64,000 nucleotides of DNA from Yamadazyma tenuis (taxonomy: Eukaryota; Ascomycota; Pichiomycetes; Serinales; Debaryomycetaceae): positions 1,798,001-1,862,000 of the forward strand of contig NC_089461.1 of assembly GCF_029203305.1 (NCBI RefSeq), written 5' to 3'. Below, piece by piece: positions 1 through 10,614 of the stretch. A model generated the notes under the pieces. That model was not told the origin of the DNA. It saw only the letters and a program-made list of their open reading frames with translations, and ran no database searches. Numbering within the stretch: the first letter of the stretch is position 1; each line of letters opens with the position of its first letter. Position numbers and translations under genes: made by a program.

Positions 1-434
1 TTTTGACCATGCAGTGGAGACTGTTGTACGGCCGGATTGACACGGAGCATACAGAAAGCTCGTACCTCAACCGGTTGTGGGAGTTTTGGTCTCCGAGGTG
101 GAACTACCTGAATCATGATATTGAACAGGTGAGAACAATGTTACAAAACAATGGAGTGTTGGACCATGCTACGGCCTACTACCGGTGTCTTTTGGATCCT
201 CGGAACTTGAAGAGTATACGGTGGAAGATAGACTTTGAAAAGGTGCCAGTACTTTTGGTGGGAGGTAAATTGGATGGGTGTATGACGATTCGGTTGTATG
301 AGCTTGAGAAGAAGAGGTTGGAGTCTACGAGTGCCAGGGTGGAGGTGGTAGAGGGAGCGGGTCATTTTTTGCACCGGGAGGCACCTGCAAAGGTTGCAGA
401 TCTTGTGGCAGATTGGATCCTTGAGCATTCGTAA
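1..434 (+). CDS. Alpha/beta hydrolase, C-terminal part (5' end outside the window)
   Basis: The reading frame is open to the left edge of the window, so only about the last 143 residues are present. The tail has the layout of an alpha/beta-hydrolase fold: a buried strand ending in LLVGGKLDG, whose Asp fits the catalytic acid, then EGAGHFLHREAP, whose first His fits the catalytic histidine, then a closing amphipathic helix. The nucleophile elbow and lid lie outside the window. Substrate cannot be assigned; epoxide hydrolases, esterases and lipases all share this tail. The ATG at position 9 is probably internal, because the family is usually near 300 residues. Confidence 0.7.
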   Translation, partial: LTMQWRLLYGRIDTEHTESSYLNRLWEFWSPRWNYLNHDIEQVRTMLQNNGVLDHATAYYRCLLDPRNLKSIRWKIDFEKVPVLLVGGKLDGCMTIRLYELEKKRLESTSARVEVVEGAGHFLHREAPAKVADLVADWILEHS

Positions 435-959
435 TTCATGTGGCACTGATGGGGCAATGGTAGATTGTGGCAGCTAGTGAAAGATGTGTGTTGTATGACA
501 GTCGTCACATTGAAGACAGTCGTCACATTGAAGATAGTCATCTCACAAACTTCTTGTGGCTGCAAATTCAGTGAACATGAGTCGACAGCAATGCAACATG
601 CCATTATCCCGTTCGTTCTTTTTCTAAACTATATTACACATTTCTTCCGGTATTCTATTCTCTCACTTACATATGCAGTGGTTAGAGTTTATTGCTATAC
701 GTTTTCGAAATAAAACTTCTGTTCCCTCTTTGATTTCTCATGGTTGCAAAAGTCCCCCCAATTTCATAAATATTCAATTACCACCACACTTGTGCAGCAT
801 GTTCTCACCATCACTACAAGTACCACGTAACACCACATATCCCGACAGTATCCCCCTTTTTTTTTCCCCAACAACGCTACCTCAGCCTCACTGCGTCCCA
901 ATCTCCTGATACCTGAGAGCCGCGCGCCTTGATTCGCTCTCAAAAAGAAGTCATTAATC
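435..959. other. Intergenic region with a short tandem duplication
   Basis: This is the 3' flank of the hydrolase and the promoter of the Zn2Cys6 factor gene. An 18-bp unit (acagtcgtcacattgaag) is repeated exactly at 498-515 and 516-533, followed by a partial third copy. A run of pyrimidines lies near 855-870. No gene was seen. Confidence 0.6.
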
Positions 960-2870
960 ATGACTGCAACAAGAAGAAAACGAGTAAGCTCGAAGTGCAC
1001 AAGCTGCCGGCGGCTCAAAATCAAGTGCGATCTCGTCCGTTCGACATGTGAGTACTGTGCTGCCACTTCACGTAGCTGTGTCTACGAGCTACTGGCCCTG
1101 ATACCTGTTTCAGCCACTGAGCCAAAGATAACACCACTTGAAAAACAAATGGCATTTGTATTTGAAGGAATATCACAATCAGCACCCACGATCCCGGCTT
1201 ACAAGGAAACTCCACAGAGAATAGCAGAGTTGCTGGTGCCTGAGACGAATGGTTGGGCACAACCGTCCGTTTCTTCTCTTAGCCCTGATGATTCAAAGGA
1301 GTCACTTTTAGCGTTAATTGCCTATGAAGCTGGGTTCCCCAGCAGTACGGACGCCTCTAGTGGTACGTATACAGATAATGATGAGCTAGTCTTTGACACG
1401 GATTCTGCTGGTGGGTTCTCGCCTTTTCGGTCCCTGGACCTATCACCTAATAACCTTGATGAAACTTGGTTTGCCCCAAGCACACCGTTGTCGTACCCTG
1501 ATGTATGGGCGTCTCTGGCCACGATGACACTCAATTCCATGATGACACATCTCAACATCGACTGGTTCGAGTATCGTCTTCTTACATTCTTCCATATGCA
1601 TGTTCTCGAGAGCCGATTTGAATGCAACCATTTTGATATAAGCATGAGACTGCAACTGCTGCACGCGTTCATCAGGTCGCCTACATTCCGCCAGGTTGTA
1701 TACCTTTATGCTAGTTTCCAGTTATACTCGTTGTGTGACGAGCAAAAGTTGGAAACTATGGGATTTAACGATATGTGTCTTCGGTTGGCTGCAAACTCGG
1801 AGAACTTGGGGAACTTGGGGACTTCCAGTCGTACATTGGTACCACATTCCAACAGGGTATTCAAAGAGCTTCTAGAACTTTTGAACGGCATGGGGGGATA
1901 CTTGGAGAAAGACCATGGGGATAATGGTGTTGTCACCAAGGGAATCGTCAAATCTGGTCAGCTGGTGCTTTACCGCAAGATCTTGGAATACTTTCAAAGC
2001 ACTCTACAGTCGTCCTACGACCAGATCATGAAACTTGTTTCCAATCCGGTATTGGAAGTGGATGAGGCGTTGCTGCTTATTCTTGGAAACATCTTTTTCT
2101 TCTGCTTCCTTTTTTCACAGCCATTCGGGTTCCTTCCACTCTACCTGCCCAATGATGAGCCTGACATCGTTGGATTTGTGGGGAACTTGAGGTGGGCATT
2201 CATCCCGTCATTCTACGCACTTGAGCATGGGGAGTTTAACAAGGTGTTGGTGTTCTGCGAATTACGTCCACCCAAAGATGCAGACGAGTTTTACGGATAT
2301 TATGTTTTCAGTGATTACCCTATCGTGGCAGAGTTGAACCGCCAATTGAAGCAGTGCTTCAAGGATGGAACCGTCTCGGAACCCGAGTTTTTCAGCTACC
2401 GAGCAACGTTGCAAAAGTTGGACAGGTCCTTCTTGGCTATGGTGGACAACAATCTCGCCTCGTGTATATTCAGGTGGTTGTTCATGTTCAGGGAATCTGT
2501 CTTCGGGTTTATCAGGGAAGGGAAATTCTTTGCCCATAAGCTCTTGTTCTACTACTCGTGCTTGTCGTATTGGACTGGAATTATGGGTGTACGGGGCACA
2601 GGTGTAGGTGCGGGTCTCAAATGTCCCGTGATCGAAGATTATTTACAGTACTATCGCCAGTATATTTTTACAAGATTCGGGAAGTGGGATGATCCACGGG
2701 ACGAGGCTTCGTACAACTTGGTGATTAAGTATCGGTATGTCTTGTCGCTTGTCGATGTGAAGAATGTAGTAGAGTTTAGGCCCGAGGTGGCGCTCCGTGC
2801 CATTGAGCAATTAGAAAATAGTGGTGGTGATGTTCAGGCCTTTACCAAGCCGGAGCAAACGGTGTACTGA
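960..2870 (+). CDS. Zn2Cys6 (fungal binuclear cluster) transcription factor
   Basis: The N-terminus holds a canonical zinc binuclear cluster, C-x2-C-x6-C-x6-C-x2-C-x6-C, with cysteines at residues 13, 16, 23, 30, 33 and 40 and basic residues (RRLKIK) between the second and third. Such proteins bind CGG half-sites in the nucleus. The remaining 590 or so residues are an acidic stretch (about 100-180) and a long mixed, aromatic-rich helical region typical of the regulatory middle domain. The length of 636 residues is normal for the class. The ATG at 960 lies directly in front of the cluster. It stands 122 bp upstream of CYB2 on the same strand, but nothing in the sequence shows that it regulates CYB2. 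The paralogue could not be named. Confidence 0.9.
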   Translation: MTATRRKRVSSKCTSCRRLKIKCDLVRSTCEYCAATSRSCVYELLALIPVSATEPKITPLEKQMAFVFEGISQSAPTIPAYKETPQRIAELLVPETNGWAQPSVSSLSPDDSKESLLALIAYEAGFPSSTDASSGTYTDNDELVFDTDSAGGFSPFRSLDLSPNNLDETWFAPSTPLSYPDVWASLATMTLNSMMTHLNIDWFEYRLLTFFHMHVLESRFECNHFDISMRLQLLHAFIRSPTFRQVVYLYASFQLYSLCDEQKLETMGFNDMCLRLAANSENLGNLGTSSRTLVPHSNRVFKELLELLNGMGGYLEKDHGDNGVVTKGIVKSGQLVLYRKILEYFQSTLQSSYDQIMKLVSNPVLEVDEALLLILGNIFFFCFLFSQPFGFLPLYLPNDEPDIVGFVGNLRWAFIPSFYALEHGEFNKVLVFCELRPPKDADEFYGYYVFSDYPIVAELNRQLKQCFKDGTVSEPEFFSYRATLQKLDRSFLAMVDNNLASCIFRWLFMFRESVFGFIREGKFFAHKLLFYYSCLSYWTGIMGVRGTGVGAGLKCPVIEDYLQYYRQYIFTRFGKWDDPRDEASYNLVIKYRYVLSLVDVKNVVEFRPEVALRAIEQLENSGGDVQAFTKPEQTVY

Positions 2871-2992
2871 TGGGGTTGGGTGTTTGATGTTGTACTTGTT
2901 AATAGTGTGTACTGAATTGCGAATTCTAGTAGTATATTTGCAAATGCTGCGAATTTGAAATACTCGAAAAACTACTGGCTCGTGAGATATCG

Positions 2993-4612
2993 ATGTACAA
3001 ACGTCTTTTTACGGCCGGCTCGAGGTTTCGCCTCCTAACACTTAGCACATTGGCTACTACGGCCACAATATATGCTCACACCAACAAATCCCTGATTTTA
3101 GCTGACTCAATTCAACCTCCAACCCAATCTGATCGCGATAAGCCAGAGTTAACCTCATACCACCAATTTCGTCAGATCTCTTCAAATGAGCTCGCTGAAC
3201 ACTCTACCCGCGAGTCTCAGGTATGGGTGGCTATCAATTCCAAGGTGTATGACTTGACAGATTTCATGGCCATGCACCCCGGTGGTCCTAGCATTATCAT
3301 GAAATATGCTGGAAAAGATGCTTCAAAATTGTTTAATAGACTTCATCCACTGAATGTGATCGAGACATTCCTCGATGAAGCCCATGTGGTTGGTGAGATT
3401 GATATGCCACCGGATTCTGCCATCAGTGAAGAGGAAATTATTGCTGAAAAACTTAGAATAGAGAACTTGAAAAGACTTCCCAAAGTCAACCAAATCTACA
3501 ACATCAACGATTTCGAGGCAGTGGCTCGTGCGGTGTTGCCCCCACACGCCTGGGCATACTACAACGGTGGATCTGACGACGAGGTCACCATGAGAGAGAA
3601 CCACTATGCGTTCCACAAATTTTTCTTTCTTCCCAAGATTCTTGTGGACGTGAGAAACGTGGATATCTCCACCACCATGTTGGGCACCAAGACCAGCGCC
3701 CCGTTCTATTGCTCTGCCGCTGCGTTGGCCCAACTAGGACACCCTGACGGTGAATTGAGTATCTCCCGAGGATGTGGAACTGAGGATGTCATACAAATGA
3801 TCTCATCAACCGCTTCATACTCGTTTGACGAAATTCTTGACGAGACCAAACCTGGTCAGAGTCACTGGTTCCAGTTATATGTCAAGCCAGATAGAAAACA
3901 TTCGATTGAAATGCTCAAAAAGTGTGCAGAACGCAATGTTAAAGGTATATTTGTAACTGTTGATACACCAATGTTAGGAAAACGGGAAAAGGATTTCAAA
4001 TTTAGGTACGGAGAAGATGGTCCTAACGACGATGATGACCCCATCACTAGCTACGATGACCCGGGGCTCACTTGGGCCGATATTGATGCTTTTAAGAAGG
4101 TTTCCGATATACCTATTGCCATTAAAGGTGTCCAGCGCTCAGAAGACGTTCTTCTTGCGGTAGAACATGGGGTGGATGCCGTGGTGTTGTCAAACCATGG
4201 AGGCCGACAGTTGGACTTTTCTAGAGCACCTGTTGACGTGTTGGCCGAAGTTATGCCCATTTTGAGGGCTAAGAATTTGGATAAGAAGATTGAAATCTAC
4301 ATCGATGGAGGTATTCGCAGAGGAACCGACGTTATCAAGGCCCTATGTTTAGGTGCCAAAGGTGTTGGTTTGGGCCGAGCCTTCTTGTACGCTAATTCAT
4401 GCTATGGGGAAGAAGGAGTGAAAAAAGCGGTCCAGTTGTTGAAACACGAGATAGCTTTGAACATGAAGTTCATGGGAGTGACAAAAATCGAAGACTTAAA
4501 TTCAAGCATGATAGAAAAACGGGATTCCTATGGGTTCCACAGAGATAGCATCTATGATGCCAATTATGAGACCATGAGGCCAATAGGTTTGAAGGATATC
4601 CCCACTAATTAA
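2993..4612 (+). CDS. CYB2: L-lactate dehydrogenase (cytochrome b2), mitochondrial
   Basis: This flavocytochrome oxidises L-lactate to pyruvate in the mitochondrial intermembrane space and passes electrons to cytochrome c. Residues 1-40 form a basic presequence followed by a hydrophobic stretch, as expected for intermembrane-space sorting. A cytochrome b5 domain follows, with heme ligand His95 in HPGG and a second His near 118. From about 165 onward it is an FMN-dependent alpha-hydroxyacid dehydrogenase with WAYYNGG, QMISSTASYS, the active-site segment SNHGGRQLDFSRAP (His402) and the phosphate-binding GAKGVGLGR. It closely follows S. cerevisiae Cyb2 through the catalytic core and is slightly shorter (539 versus 591). 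It converges with the amidohydrolase gene, with 102 bp between stops. Confidence 0.95.
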   Translation: MYKRLFTAGSRFRLLTLSTLATTATIYAHTNKSLILADSIQPPTQSDRDKPELTSYHQFRQISSNELAEHSTRESQVWVAINSKVYDLTDFMAMHPGGPSIIMKYAGKDASKLFNRLHPLNVIETFLDEAHVVGEIDMPPDSAISEEEIIAEKLRIENLKRLPKVNQIYNINDFEAVARAVLPPHAWAYYNGGSDDEVTMRENHYAFHKFFFLPKILVDVRNVDISTTMLGTKTSAPFYCSAAALAQLGHPDGELSISRGCGTEDVIQMISSTASYSFDEILDETKPGQSHWFQLYVKPDRKHSIEMLKKCAERNVKGIFVTVDTPMLGKREKDFKFRYGEDGPNDDDDPITSYDDPGLTWADIDAFKKVSDIPIAIKGVQRSEDVLLAVEHGVDAVVLSNHGGRQLDFSRAPVDVLAEVMPILRAKNLDKKIEIYIDGGIRRGTDVIKALCLGAKGVGLGRAFLYANSCYGEEGVKKAVQLLKHEIALNMKFMGVTKIEDLNSSMIEKRDSYGFHRDSIYDANYETMRPIGLKDIPTN

Positions 4613-4714
4613 TGGTTTCTTATAGATTTGATAGAGAGCTTAAAAGTAGTTGAGTTTACTTGGTAAAATAACGTTATTTATTTGAAAACACACTTATTCA
4701 CTTTTGTAAAACAC

Positions 4715-6328
4715 TTAAATACTTCCCTGGAAATGCTTCAACTCATCAGTAGCAAAATCGTAAACCTCCCGACCTTCAAAGTAGGTTTTGTACACCACGG
4801 TGTCAGCAATAGTTTCAGCAGTCGTCAAATCTCTGTCCAAAATCACAAAGTTGGCCAACTTCCCAGACTCAATGGTCCCTTCAGTAGTATCTCTGGAAGT
4901 GGCTTCGGCACCGTTGATGGTAACCATCTTGATGACTTCCTCTCTGGTCATATCCCAGCCATGTTTGTTTTCAGTCAACGCTTGAAGACCAGGGAAAATG
5001 TTGGGAGTATCTGGAGCAAACACCCAGTCAGAACCAATGGTTAACAAGGCCCCATACTTCTTCAAATGGTTGAACGGATACACACTCTTGGGGTTGGTTT
5101 CGGGCTGGAAGTCAGGATCGTGCCAAATGGCAGGACTCATTTCCGCGGTGATGTTCAAGTCCTTATACCGTTTACAATCTTCTTCGGTGACATCCATGTT
5201 ATGGGCCAACTCGTGCTTGGGGCCGTTAGGGTTCTTCTTCCTCAAGGCCTCAAAACAGTCCAAGGCAAACCGGGCCGAACCTTGTCCACAAACATGAACC
5301 TTACAGACTCTTCCTTCTGAATCAAATCTCTCAATGTACTTCTTGAAAGTCTCTTGTGGAATCAACAACCGGTTGTAGTCTACTTTCCCGTCTTCGGTCA
5401 AAGGGGTATGGGTTTCATGAGGGTGCCATGGCACACCATCGATCCAACACTTGGTGAACATGGGATTGAAATGCTTACTTTTGTAGTCCTTTGCGTTCCA
5501 CAAGGTGTGGTGCAAAGAACCAACGCTCTCCTGAGGAAATGCACCAACCCCGTAAAACACAACGTGCGCATCCAAGTTGATGGTCATCTTGCCTTGTTTC
5601 TCCAACTGCTGAGCGGCTTCCAAGTAAATGGTGTTGGCCGAAGCTTCCTGGACGGCAGTAAATCCAAATCTATTGGACATCTTAACTCCGTACTCCAAGG
5701 CCGTGACATTATCTTCGAGTCTACCTTTGGGAATTGAGTTAAACAACCGAGTAGCGGCACCTTCTACAAGCTCTCCGGTGATGGTACCATCTTCTCTTCT
5801 GACGTAATAGCCGTCCCATGGGTCAACTGGGTTTTCCTCGTACCCAGCAGCTCTCAAAGCGGCGGAGTTGGCAAAGATGTTGTGAGTGGTATACTCTCTA
5901 ATGACAACGGGCTGGTCACCGAACGCCTCGTCCAAGAACTTACGGTCGGGCTTCTTGTCGTCGAACTGGGCGTAGTGGTAGAAGTTTCCAATCAACCAGT
6001 TGGAGACGGTGTTCAAATGAGCACACGCACCATGGCTATACTCTTTGAATTGCTCAACAATTTCTTTAGGAGTAGAGTAGACTCCGAGCTTGGCCTCAAA
6101 GAGCTTTTCTTTTGAGGCCATCAACAAGTGACAATGGGCATCGTGCATTCCAGGCATGACGAATTGGCCCTTTAAATCGATTACTGTCATTCCTGAAGCA
6201 ATCAGCTTGATTTCCTCGGTGGCGCCGACCTTGGAAAAAGTCCCATCGTCACTGACAATGAAGGCTTCGGCTTTGGGGAGTTTGTCGTCCACCGTGTGAA
6301 CATTTCCGTTAATGTACGCAGTTGGCAT
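4715..6328 (-). CDS. Amidohydrolase family 3 (YtcJ-like) metal-dependent hydrolase
   Basis: This 537-residue protein has the amidohydrolase_3 layout. An N-terminal beta-sandwich strand (NGNVHTVDD) is followed by the metal-binding DAHCHLL motif near residue 62, a central TIM barrel, a GSDWVFAPDTPNIFPGLQAL segment carrying the conserved Asp, and a C-terminal strand returning to the sandwich (GKLANFVILDRDL). Enzymes of this group hydrolyse amide or imide bonds of varied small molecules. Bacterial YtcJ and fungal relatives are mostly uncharacterised, so the substrate is unknown. No signal peptide or membrane segment is visible, so a soluble cytosolic enzyme is inferred. Confidence 0.85.
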   Translation of the reverse strand: MPTAYINGNVHTVDDKLPKAEAFIVSDDGTFSKVGATEEIKLIASGMTVIDLKGQFVMPGMHDAHCHLLMASKEKLFEAKLGVYSTPKEIVEQFKEYSHGACAHLNTVSNWLIGNFYHYAQFDDKKPDRKFLDEAFGDQPVVIREYTTHNIFANSAALRAAGYEENPVDPWDGYYVRREDGTITGELVEGAATRLFNSIPKGRLEDNVTALEYGVKMSNRFGFTAVQEASANTIYLEAAQQLEKQGKMTINLDAHVVFYGVGAFPQESVGSLHHTLWNAKDYKSKHFNPMFTKCWIDGVPWHPHETHTPLTEDGKVDYNRLLIPQETFKKYIERFDSEGRVCKVHVCGQGSARFALDCFEALRKKNPNGPKHELAHNMDVTEEDCKRYKDLNITAEMSPAIWHDPDFQPETNPKSVYPFNHLKKYGALLTIGSDWVFAPDTPNIFPGLQALTENKHGWDMTREEVIKMVTINGAEATSRDTTEGTIESGKLANFVILDRDLTTAETIADTVVYKTYFEGREVYDFATDELKHFQGSI

Positions 6329-8177
6329 TGAATGGGTTTGGTGTTTGTGGATGCCAATTTTTTATGTTTGTGGATCATGACAAACGTGTATAGTTAAATA
6401 CTCATGTATCCCCAACATGGACATTTGACCCCTAATCCACAAACCTGATCCAGATAGGCACCAGAATCTAGCTTATGGATCGCTTATCTCAACAAATACA
6501 AAAGTGCCAGTTTTAGTGTTTTACGGACAAATGATGCTTGTTTGGACTCATTGGGGAACTTTGTCCACTGGGGGATGATAAGATAAACCTGAATAAATTG
6601 GCAGCAGACACAAATAATTTGGAGCCACCAAGTCAGATAAGCAGCCTAATAATTGTGCAGGAAAATAGTATAATTGTAGTTTTATGCAAGAATCGAGCCC
6701 CAGGCAGCTGAGGGCGTCATCACTGACAAAAGTGGAAGTGACCGGTTTGATGGACAATTCGGAGTGTTTCCGAACATGGCACTAGTTGGTGGCGGCAAAA
6801 ACTGACTTCACAAAACCTATCCAGTAGCTCTTTGGTTGCTTGCTTGGTACACTTTGGCCACACTTTTGTAACATTTCCTATTGTTTGTGCAAATAAAAAG
6901 GGCGTGCAGTGGGAGACTCTGACGATAAGCTTATCTTAGTGAAAGTCAAATTACTCTAGCGGATAACCCGCAATAATCCATAAAATAAAGTGCGACCGGA
7001 GTGAATTTGCCCATTTAGGACTAAACCTCTCTTTTTCAGGGGATGCTGCAGTGAGTTGATTGACAGTCGTTCAATAGCCTTCAGCATCCAGGTGCAGGAA
7101 ATACGATAAGCATTTCACATCGGGCATCGGGCAGTTTGCGTATGAAGGCCATGGGAGTTTAGGTTCATGGAGATAAGCCTAGAGCTATTGTCAGGGGTGC
7201 TTATCGGCTAGAAAAATCTCTCTGGAAACATATACAATCCCTTTCGGCGAGCCCGCCTTGCATTTAGCATCGTAGATAGTTGTAGTAGATAGACAGGATT
7301 GTACCAAGGAAACTGATACTGTAGCAAGACAATTGATACAGGACAAATAATACTGTACTGAGGCAAGAGAGACAGCACAAATGATACCGTACTGAGGCAA
7401 CTGATGCAGAACCAAATGATACCGTAGAAAGGTAATTGATGCAGATGCTCAAATGATACTGTACTGAGGCAATTGATACAGAACAGATGATACTGTACTG
7501 AGGCAATTGATACAGAACAGGTGATACTGTACTGAGGCAATTGATGTAAAAACGAATAATACCGCTCTGGGGCAATTGATACAGAACAAGATACCGTACA
7601 AAGGCAATAGATGCTGAGCAATCTCCGGAGGCTTGTGTTGATCTTCGATAAGAGAGCTCAGGACTTTTATTCCAAAAGCACCTAATCAGACACAATCCTG
7701 TGATCAGTATTCCAAGTACGACCAACTGATCCCCCAGTACTAGGCCTCGTTTTGGCCTGTATTTGGGAGACACACCCCTTCATTGTAGGAAAGAAACCCG
7801 GACATACGCCTGTGTCTGTGCCAATAAGAAACGTTTCTCAAAAGATTCGTCCTGAAATAGTAAACACAAACGGCACTGTACTGTGCGTACTGGCGCATAC
7901 AGCATTGCTATACTGAATTGAGTGGGATCTGGTAGATGACAGGTTTTGTCTGGCACATGGAACGAAATTGTTATACTAGATGCAATAATGTTCTTCTTTT
8001 ACCAATCAAGAGCATCTCCAGTTTAACTCAACTAGGAAAACTGATCCAGCACAGAGAACCTCACTGACTATCTCATCTCTTGTAGTTTCTGAAGACCTAA
8101 TCAGGCCCTGCAGCCTCACATAAGTACACAATACAATCTCCACAAACCACCTTTTTCCAATTGCAAATTTACTGAAT
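6329..8177. other. Long intergenic region between divergent amidohydrolase and Hol1-like genes
   Basis: This 1.85-kb spacer separates two divergently transcribed genes, so it must hold both promoters. It contains the 34-bp minisatellite annotated separately, and nothing else resembling a gene. A short upstream reading frame starts at the ATG at 7988, is 12 codons long and stops just before 8027. It could lie in the 5' leader of the Hol1-like gene, but no transcript boundary can be read from the sequence. Confidence 0.5.
7315..7612. repeat. 34-bp minisatellite, about nine degenerate copies
   Basis: The core gatactgtactgaggcaatt recurs with start points at 7315, 7349, 7383, 7418, 7455, 7489, 7523, 7558 and 7590, giving spacings of 34, 34, 35, 37, 34, 34, 35 and 32. 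The three central copies are nearly identical and the outer ones are eroded, a usual pattern for a tandem array growing from its centre. On the minus strand the consensus unit has no stop codon in any frame, so overlapping open frames arise without implying a gene. Confidence 0.9.
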
Positions 8178-9821
8178 ATGCTTGGACAAGAGAAGGAATT
8201 GGACATGAGAGTCCCTGGTACCATCCACTTGGTGGATCTTGAAGGGACCATGAATGTCAGACACGAAGAAGGTGATGACATTGTATTGGTTCCCCAACCC
8301 ACTGATGACCCTGAAGACCCATTGAACTGGGTGAAGCTGAGAAAGAGAAAGTTAGCTTTCTGCTTGATGTTGGCGGTCTTTAGTGCTGACATTTTGAGTA
8401 CTGCTCTTTCAGCAGTGTTGCTTGATATTGTGGCCGACACCGGCATCTCGTTAGCAGACTTGAATACGGGTGTCGGTATTCAGTACTTGTTTTTTGGTTG
8501 GTCGTGTCTTATTTGGCAGCCGCTTGGTTTGAACTTCGGTAGAAGACCTGTTATTCTCTTCGCCGGGTTGGCGTGTATGCTCTGTACCGTGTGGTCGGCG
8601 TACGTCAAGAGTGCTGGTGAATGGTACGTGAACCGGCTTTTGGTTGGGTTTTTCTATGGACCCATTGAAACCTTGATCGAGGTGTGTATCTCCGATGTGT
8701 TCTTTGCCCACGAAAGAGGTGGATGGATCGCCTGGTACTGTTGGACCTTATTCAACATCCCATTCATCAGTGGGATCGTTGCCGGGTTCATCTCATCGAG
8801 ATACGGCTGGCAATGGATTCAATTTATTGCCTCCATTATTGCTTCTGGGTGTTTGATCATCTTATTCTTCTGTTTGGAAGAAACCATGTTTTACCGTGAC
8901 CCAGCCTTGGAATTGGATGCTGCTGACTCAGTTCCTGAAGCCATAACTAGCAACATTGAAGACGGGTCTACCAAAAAGGATATAGTCCATGTTGGTATCG
9001 ACAAGGTCAACTCGAGCGAAAGTTCGCAACCAGAGAACAACTATAAGACCAAGACTTTCAAAGACAAGTTGAAGTTGTGGGGAGCCAGAAGCCCTCAACA
9101 GAAGACCAATTTTTTCCAGTCAATGTGGATGCCTTTCTACCTTTTACGTTTTCCCAGTGTGGTATTCGCAGGGTTCACTGTGGGTGCGGTTTTGAGTTGG
9201 TTTAACGTGGTAAACGCTACCATCGCTTCTGTTTTATCTGCTCCTCCTTACAACTTCGGTGCCAACATGGTGGGAGTGTTCTTTGCCTCACCTGCCATTG
9301 GTATCTCTGTGGGAGCATACTTTAGTGGTAAAGTAGTTGATGGGTTCACGGTGCGGAAAGCTAGAACCGGAAAGGGTTATAGAGAACCTGAGTTCAGATT
9401 ATGGTTATCTGTGATTCCCATGGTTATCCATCCGTTTGGATGTCTTTTATATGGAATTGGGGCTGCCAAAGGTATCCACTGGGTTGGTTTGGCCTTTGGT
9501 CTTGGAGCCATCTGTTCCACCTTTCCCATTGGAAGTGCCATTGCCATCAACTATATCATTGATTGCTACAAAGAAGTCAGTGGAGTCGGGTTGGTGACAA
9601 TGATTTTGATCAGAAACACCATGGGTTTTGGTTTTTCGTATGCTGTGACTCCATGGCTAGAGGCAGTTGGCACTCAAAACTTGTACATTAGTCTTGCTTG
9701 TATTGGAGCATTTTTCTGGGCCCTTTCGTTGGTGATGATAGCGTTAGGAAAGAAGTTCAGAAAAATCACGGCTACCAGTTACTGGAAGTTGGTTGAAACC
9801 TACGGGTTGCATGCCCATTAG
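8178..9821 (+). CDS. Hol1-like MFS transporter (DHA1 family)
   Basis: This is a 547-residue polytopic membrane protein with about twelve hydrophobic segments and a long cytosolic loop (about residues 245-305) between the two halves, as in the DHA1 branch of the major facilitator superfamily. The N-terminal signature (PGT..., VLVPQPTDDPEDPLNW) and the segment FGRRPVILFAG match Hol1 and related fungal transporters. S. cerevisiae Hol1 is a plasma-membrane carrier implicated in polyamine and cation uptake; here substrate is inferred only from the family. CTG-clade yeasts often carry several HOL paralogues, so orthology to one of them is not claimed. The ATG at 8178 precedes the conserved N-terminus by a short acidic leader. 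Confidence 0.85.
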   Translation: MLGQEKELDMRVPGTIHLVDLEGTMNVRHEEGDDIVLVPQPTDDPEDPLNWVKLRKRKLAFCLMLAVFSADILSTALSAVLLDIVADTGISLADLNTGVGIQYLFFGWSCLIWQPLGLNFGRRPVILFAGLACMLCTVWSAYVKSAGEWYVNRLLVGFFYGPIETLIEVCISDVFFAHERGGWIAWYCWTLFNIPFISGIVAGFISSRYGWQWIQFIASIIASGCLIILFFCLEETMFYRDPALELDAADSVPEAITSNIEDGSTKKDIVHVGIDKVNSSESSQPENNYKTKTFKDKLKLWGARSPQQKTNFFQSMWMPFYLLRFPSVVFAGFTVGAVLSWFNVVNATIASVLSAPPYNFGANMVGVFFASPAIGISVGAYFSGKVVDGFTVRKARTGKGYREPEFRLWLSVIPMVIHPFGCLLYGIGAAKGIHWVGLAFGLGAICSTFPIGSAIAINYIIDCYKEVSGVGLVTMILIRNTMGFGFSYAVTPWLEAVGTQNLYISLACIGAFFWALSLVMIALGKKFRKITATSYWKLVETYGLHAH

Positions 9822-10614
9822 TGGTTTTTTGTCAGTGGTTGATTTGTGTAAAGAGTCAGGACTCTATTTTATTTTGTTGTGTCTTTGTGGATGTTCTTTT
9901 AATATTACACAAAAGACACTGGTGATTTGTGTTTTAAATATACGATACAATAAGAATCCAAGACATGAGTTTCTAGCTGTCGCCCATTAGCCAGCCTCTA
10001 AGGGAAAACTTTGTCTTGTTATTAAGTATCTCGAACTCGACAATTTCTTCAAGGGTCGACAGTCGCCGGTTTTGCGACCGTTTTGTAACAGAGAGCGCAT
10101 ATTCATACGATAGGAGCATCACCGCATGGTCGCACCCTTTGGGGAAATAGTGTGATATTGTGCGGAAACCGTCGAGCGAAGATTGTGGGGGGTTGACCCG
10201 CAGAAGCGCGAAAGTCGTGTTAGTGCAGTACGATCTGGATGCAACGTAAGCCAGTGCCGTTCTACTCGTAGGCGACTCATTGCTGTTCTGACCAATACCC
10301 CCCACAGGAGCGGTACACAAACGCAATAACAAGCGCAACCGTCAAGGTGGCTGCAATCGCAGGGGGTAGCTGGACACGCCCATAATCCGATCAGCGGCAG
10401 CAACTTTTGCCGGAATGTACACGCATGCATGGCAGATGACCCGGCATAAAATGCGCCTTATGCATTGATCTCGGCGGAGGAGTTGCAAGCGAAATTGAAC
10501 AACAGCGGCTCAGCATAATTTTAGCAGGCATTGTTCAATGTTCAGCGTACATAGTTGTCTATAAATGATATTTACTATTTAGTGTTATAATCGTGATCGT
10601 CATCATCGTCAGCT
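9822..10614. other. Intergenic region, convergent gene ends
   Basis: This 0.8-kb spacer lies between the 3' ends of the Hol1-like gene and STE7. That is long for a region with no promoter duty toward either flank. Small frames are present on both strands but lack recognisable domains or good composition. No tRNA boxes were seen. Confidence 0.4.

Noticed and set aside
7208..7773. Overlapping minus-strand open frames of 74-169 codons across the 34-bp repeats
   Set aside because: They exist because the repeat unit lacks stop codons in all minus-strand frames; the translations are repetitive and lack start context or domains.
8700..9100. Possible in-frame deletion in the Hol1-like transporter central loop
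   Set aside because: The loop is variable in this family and the twelve-span pattern is complete.
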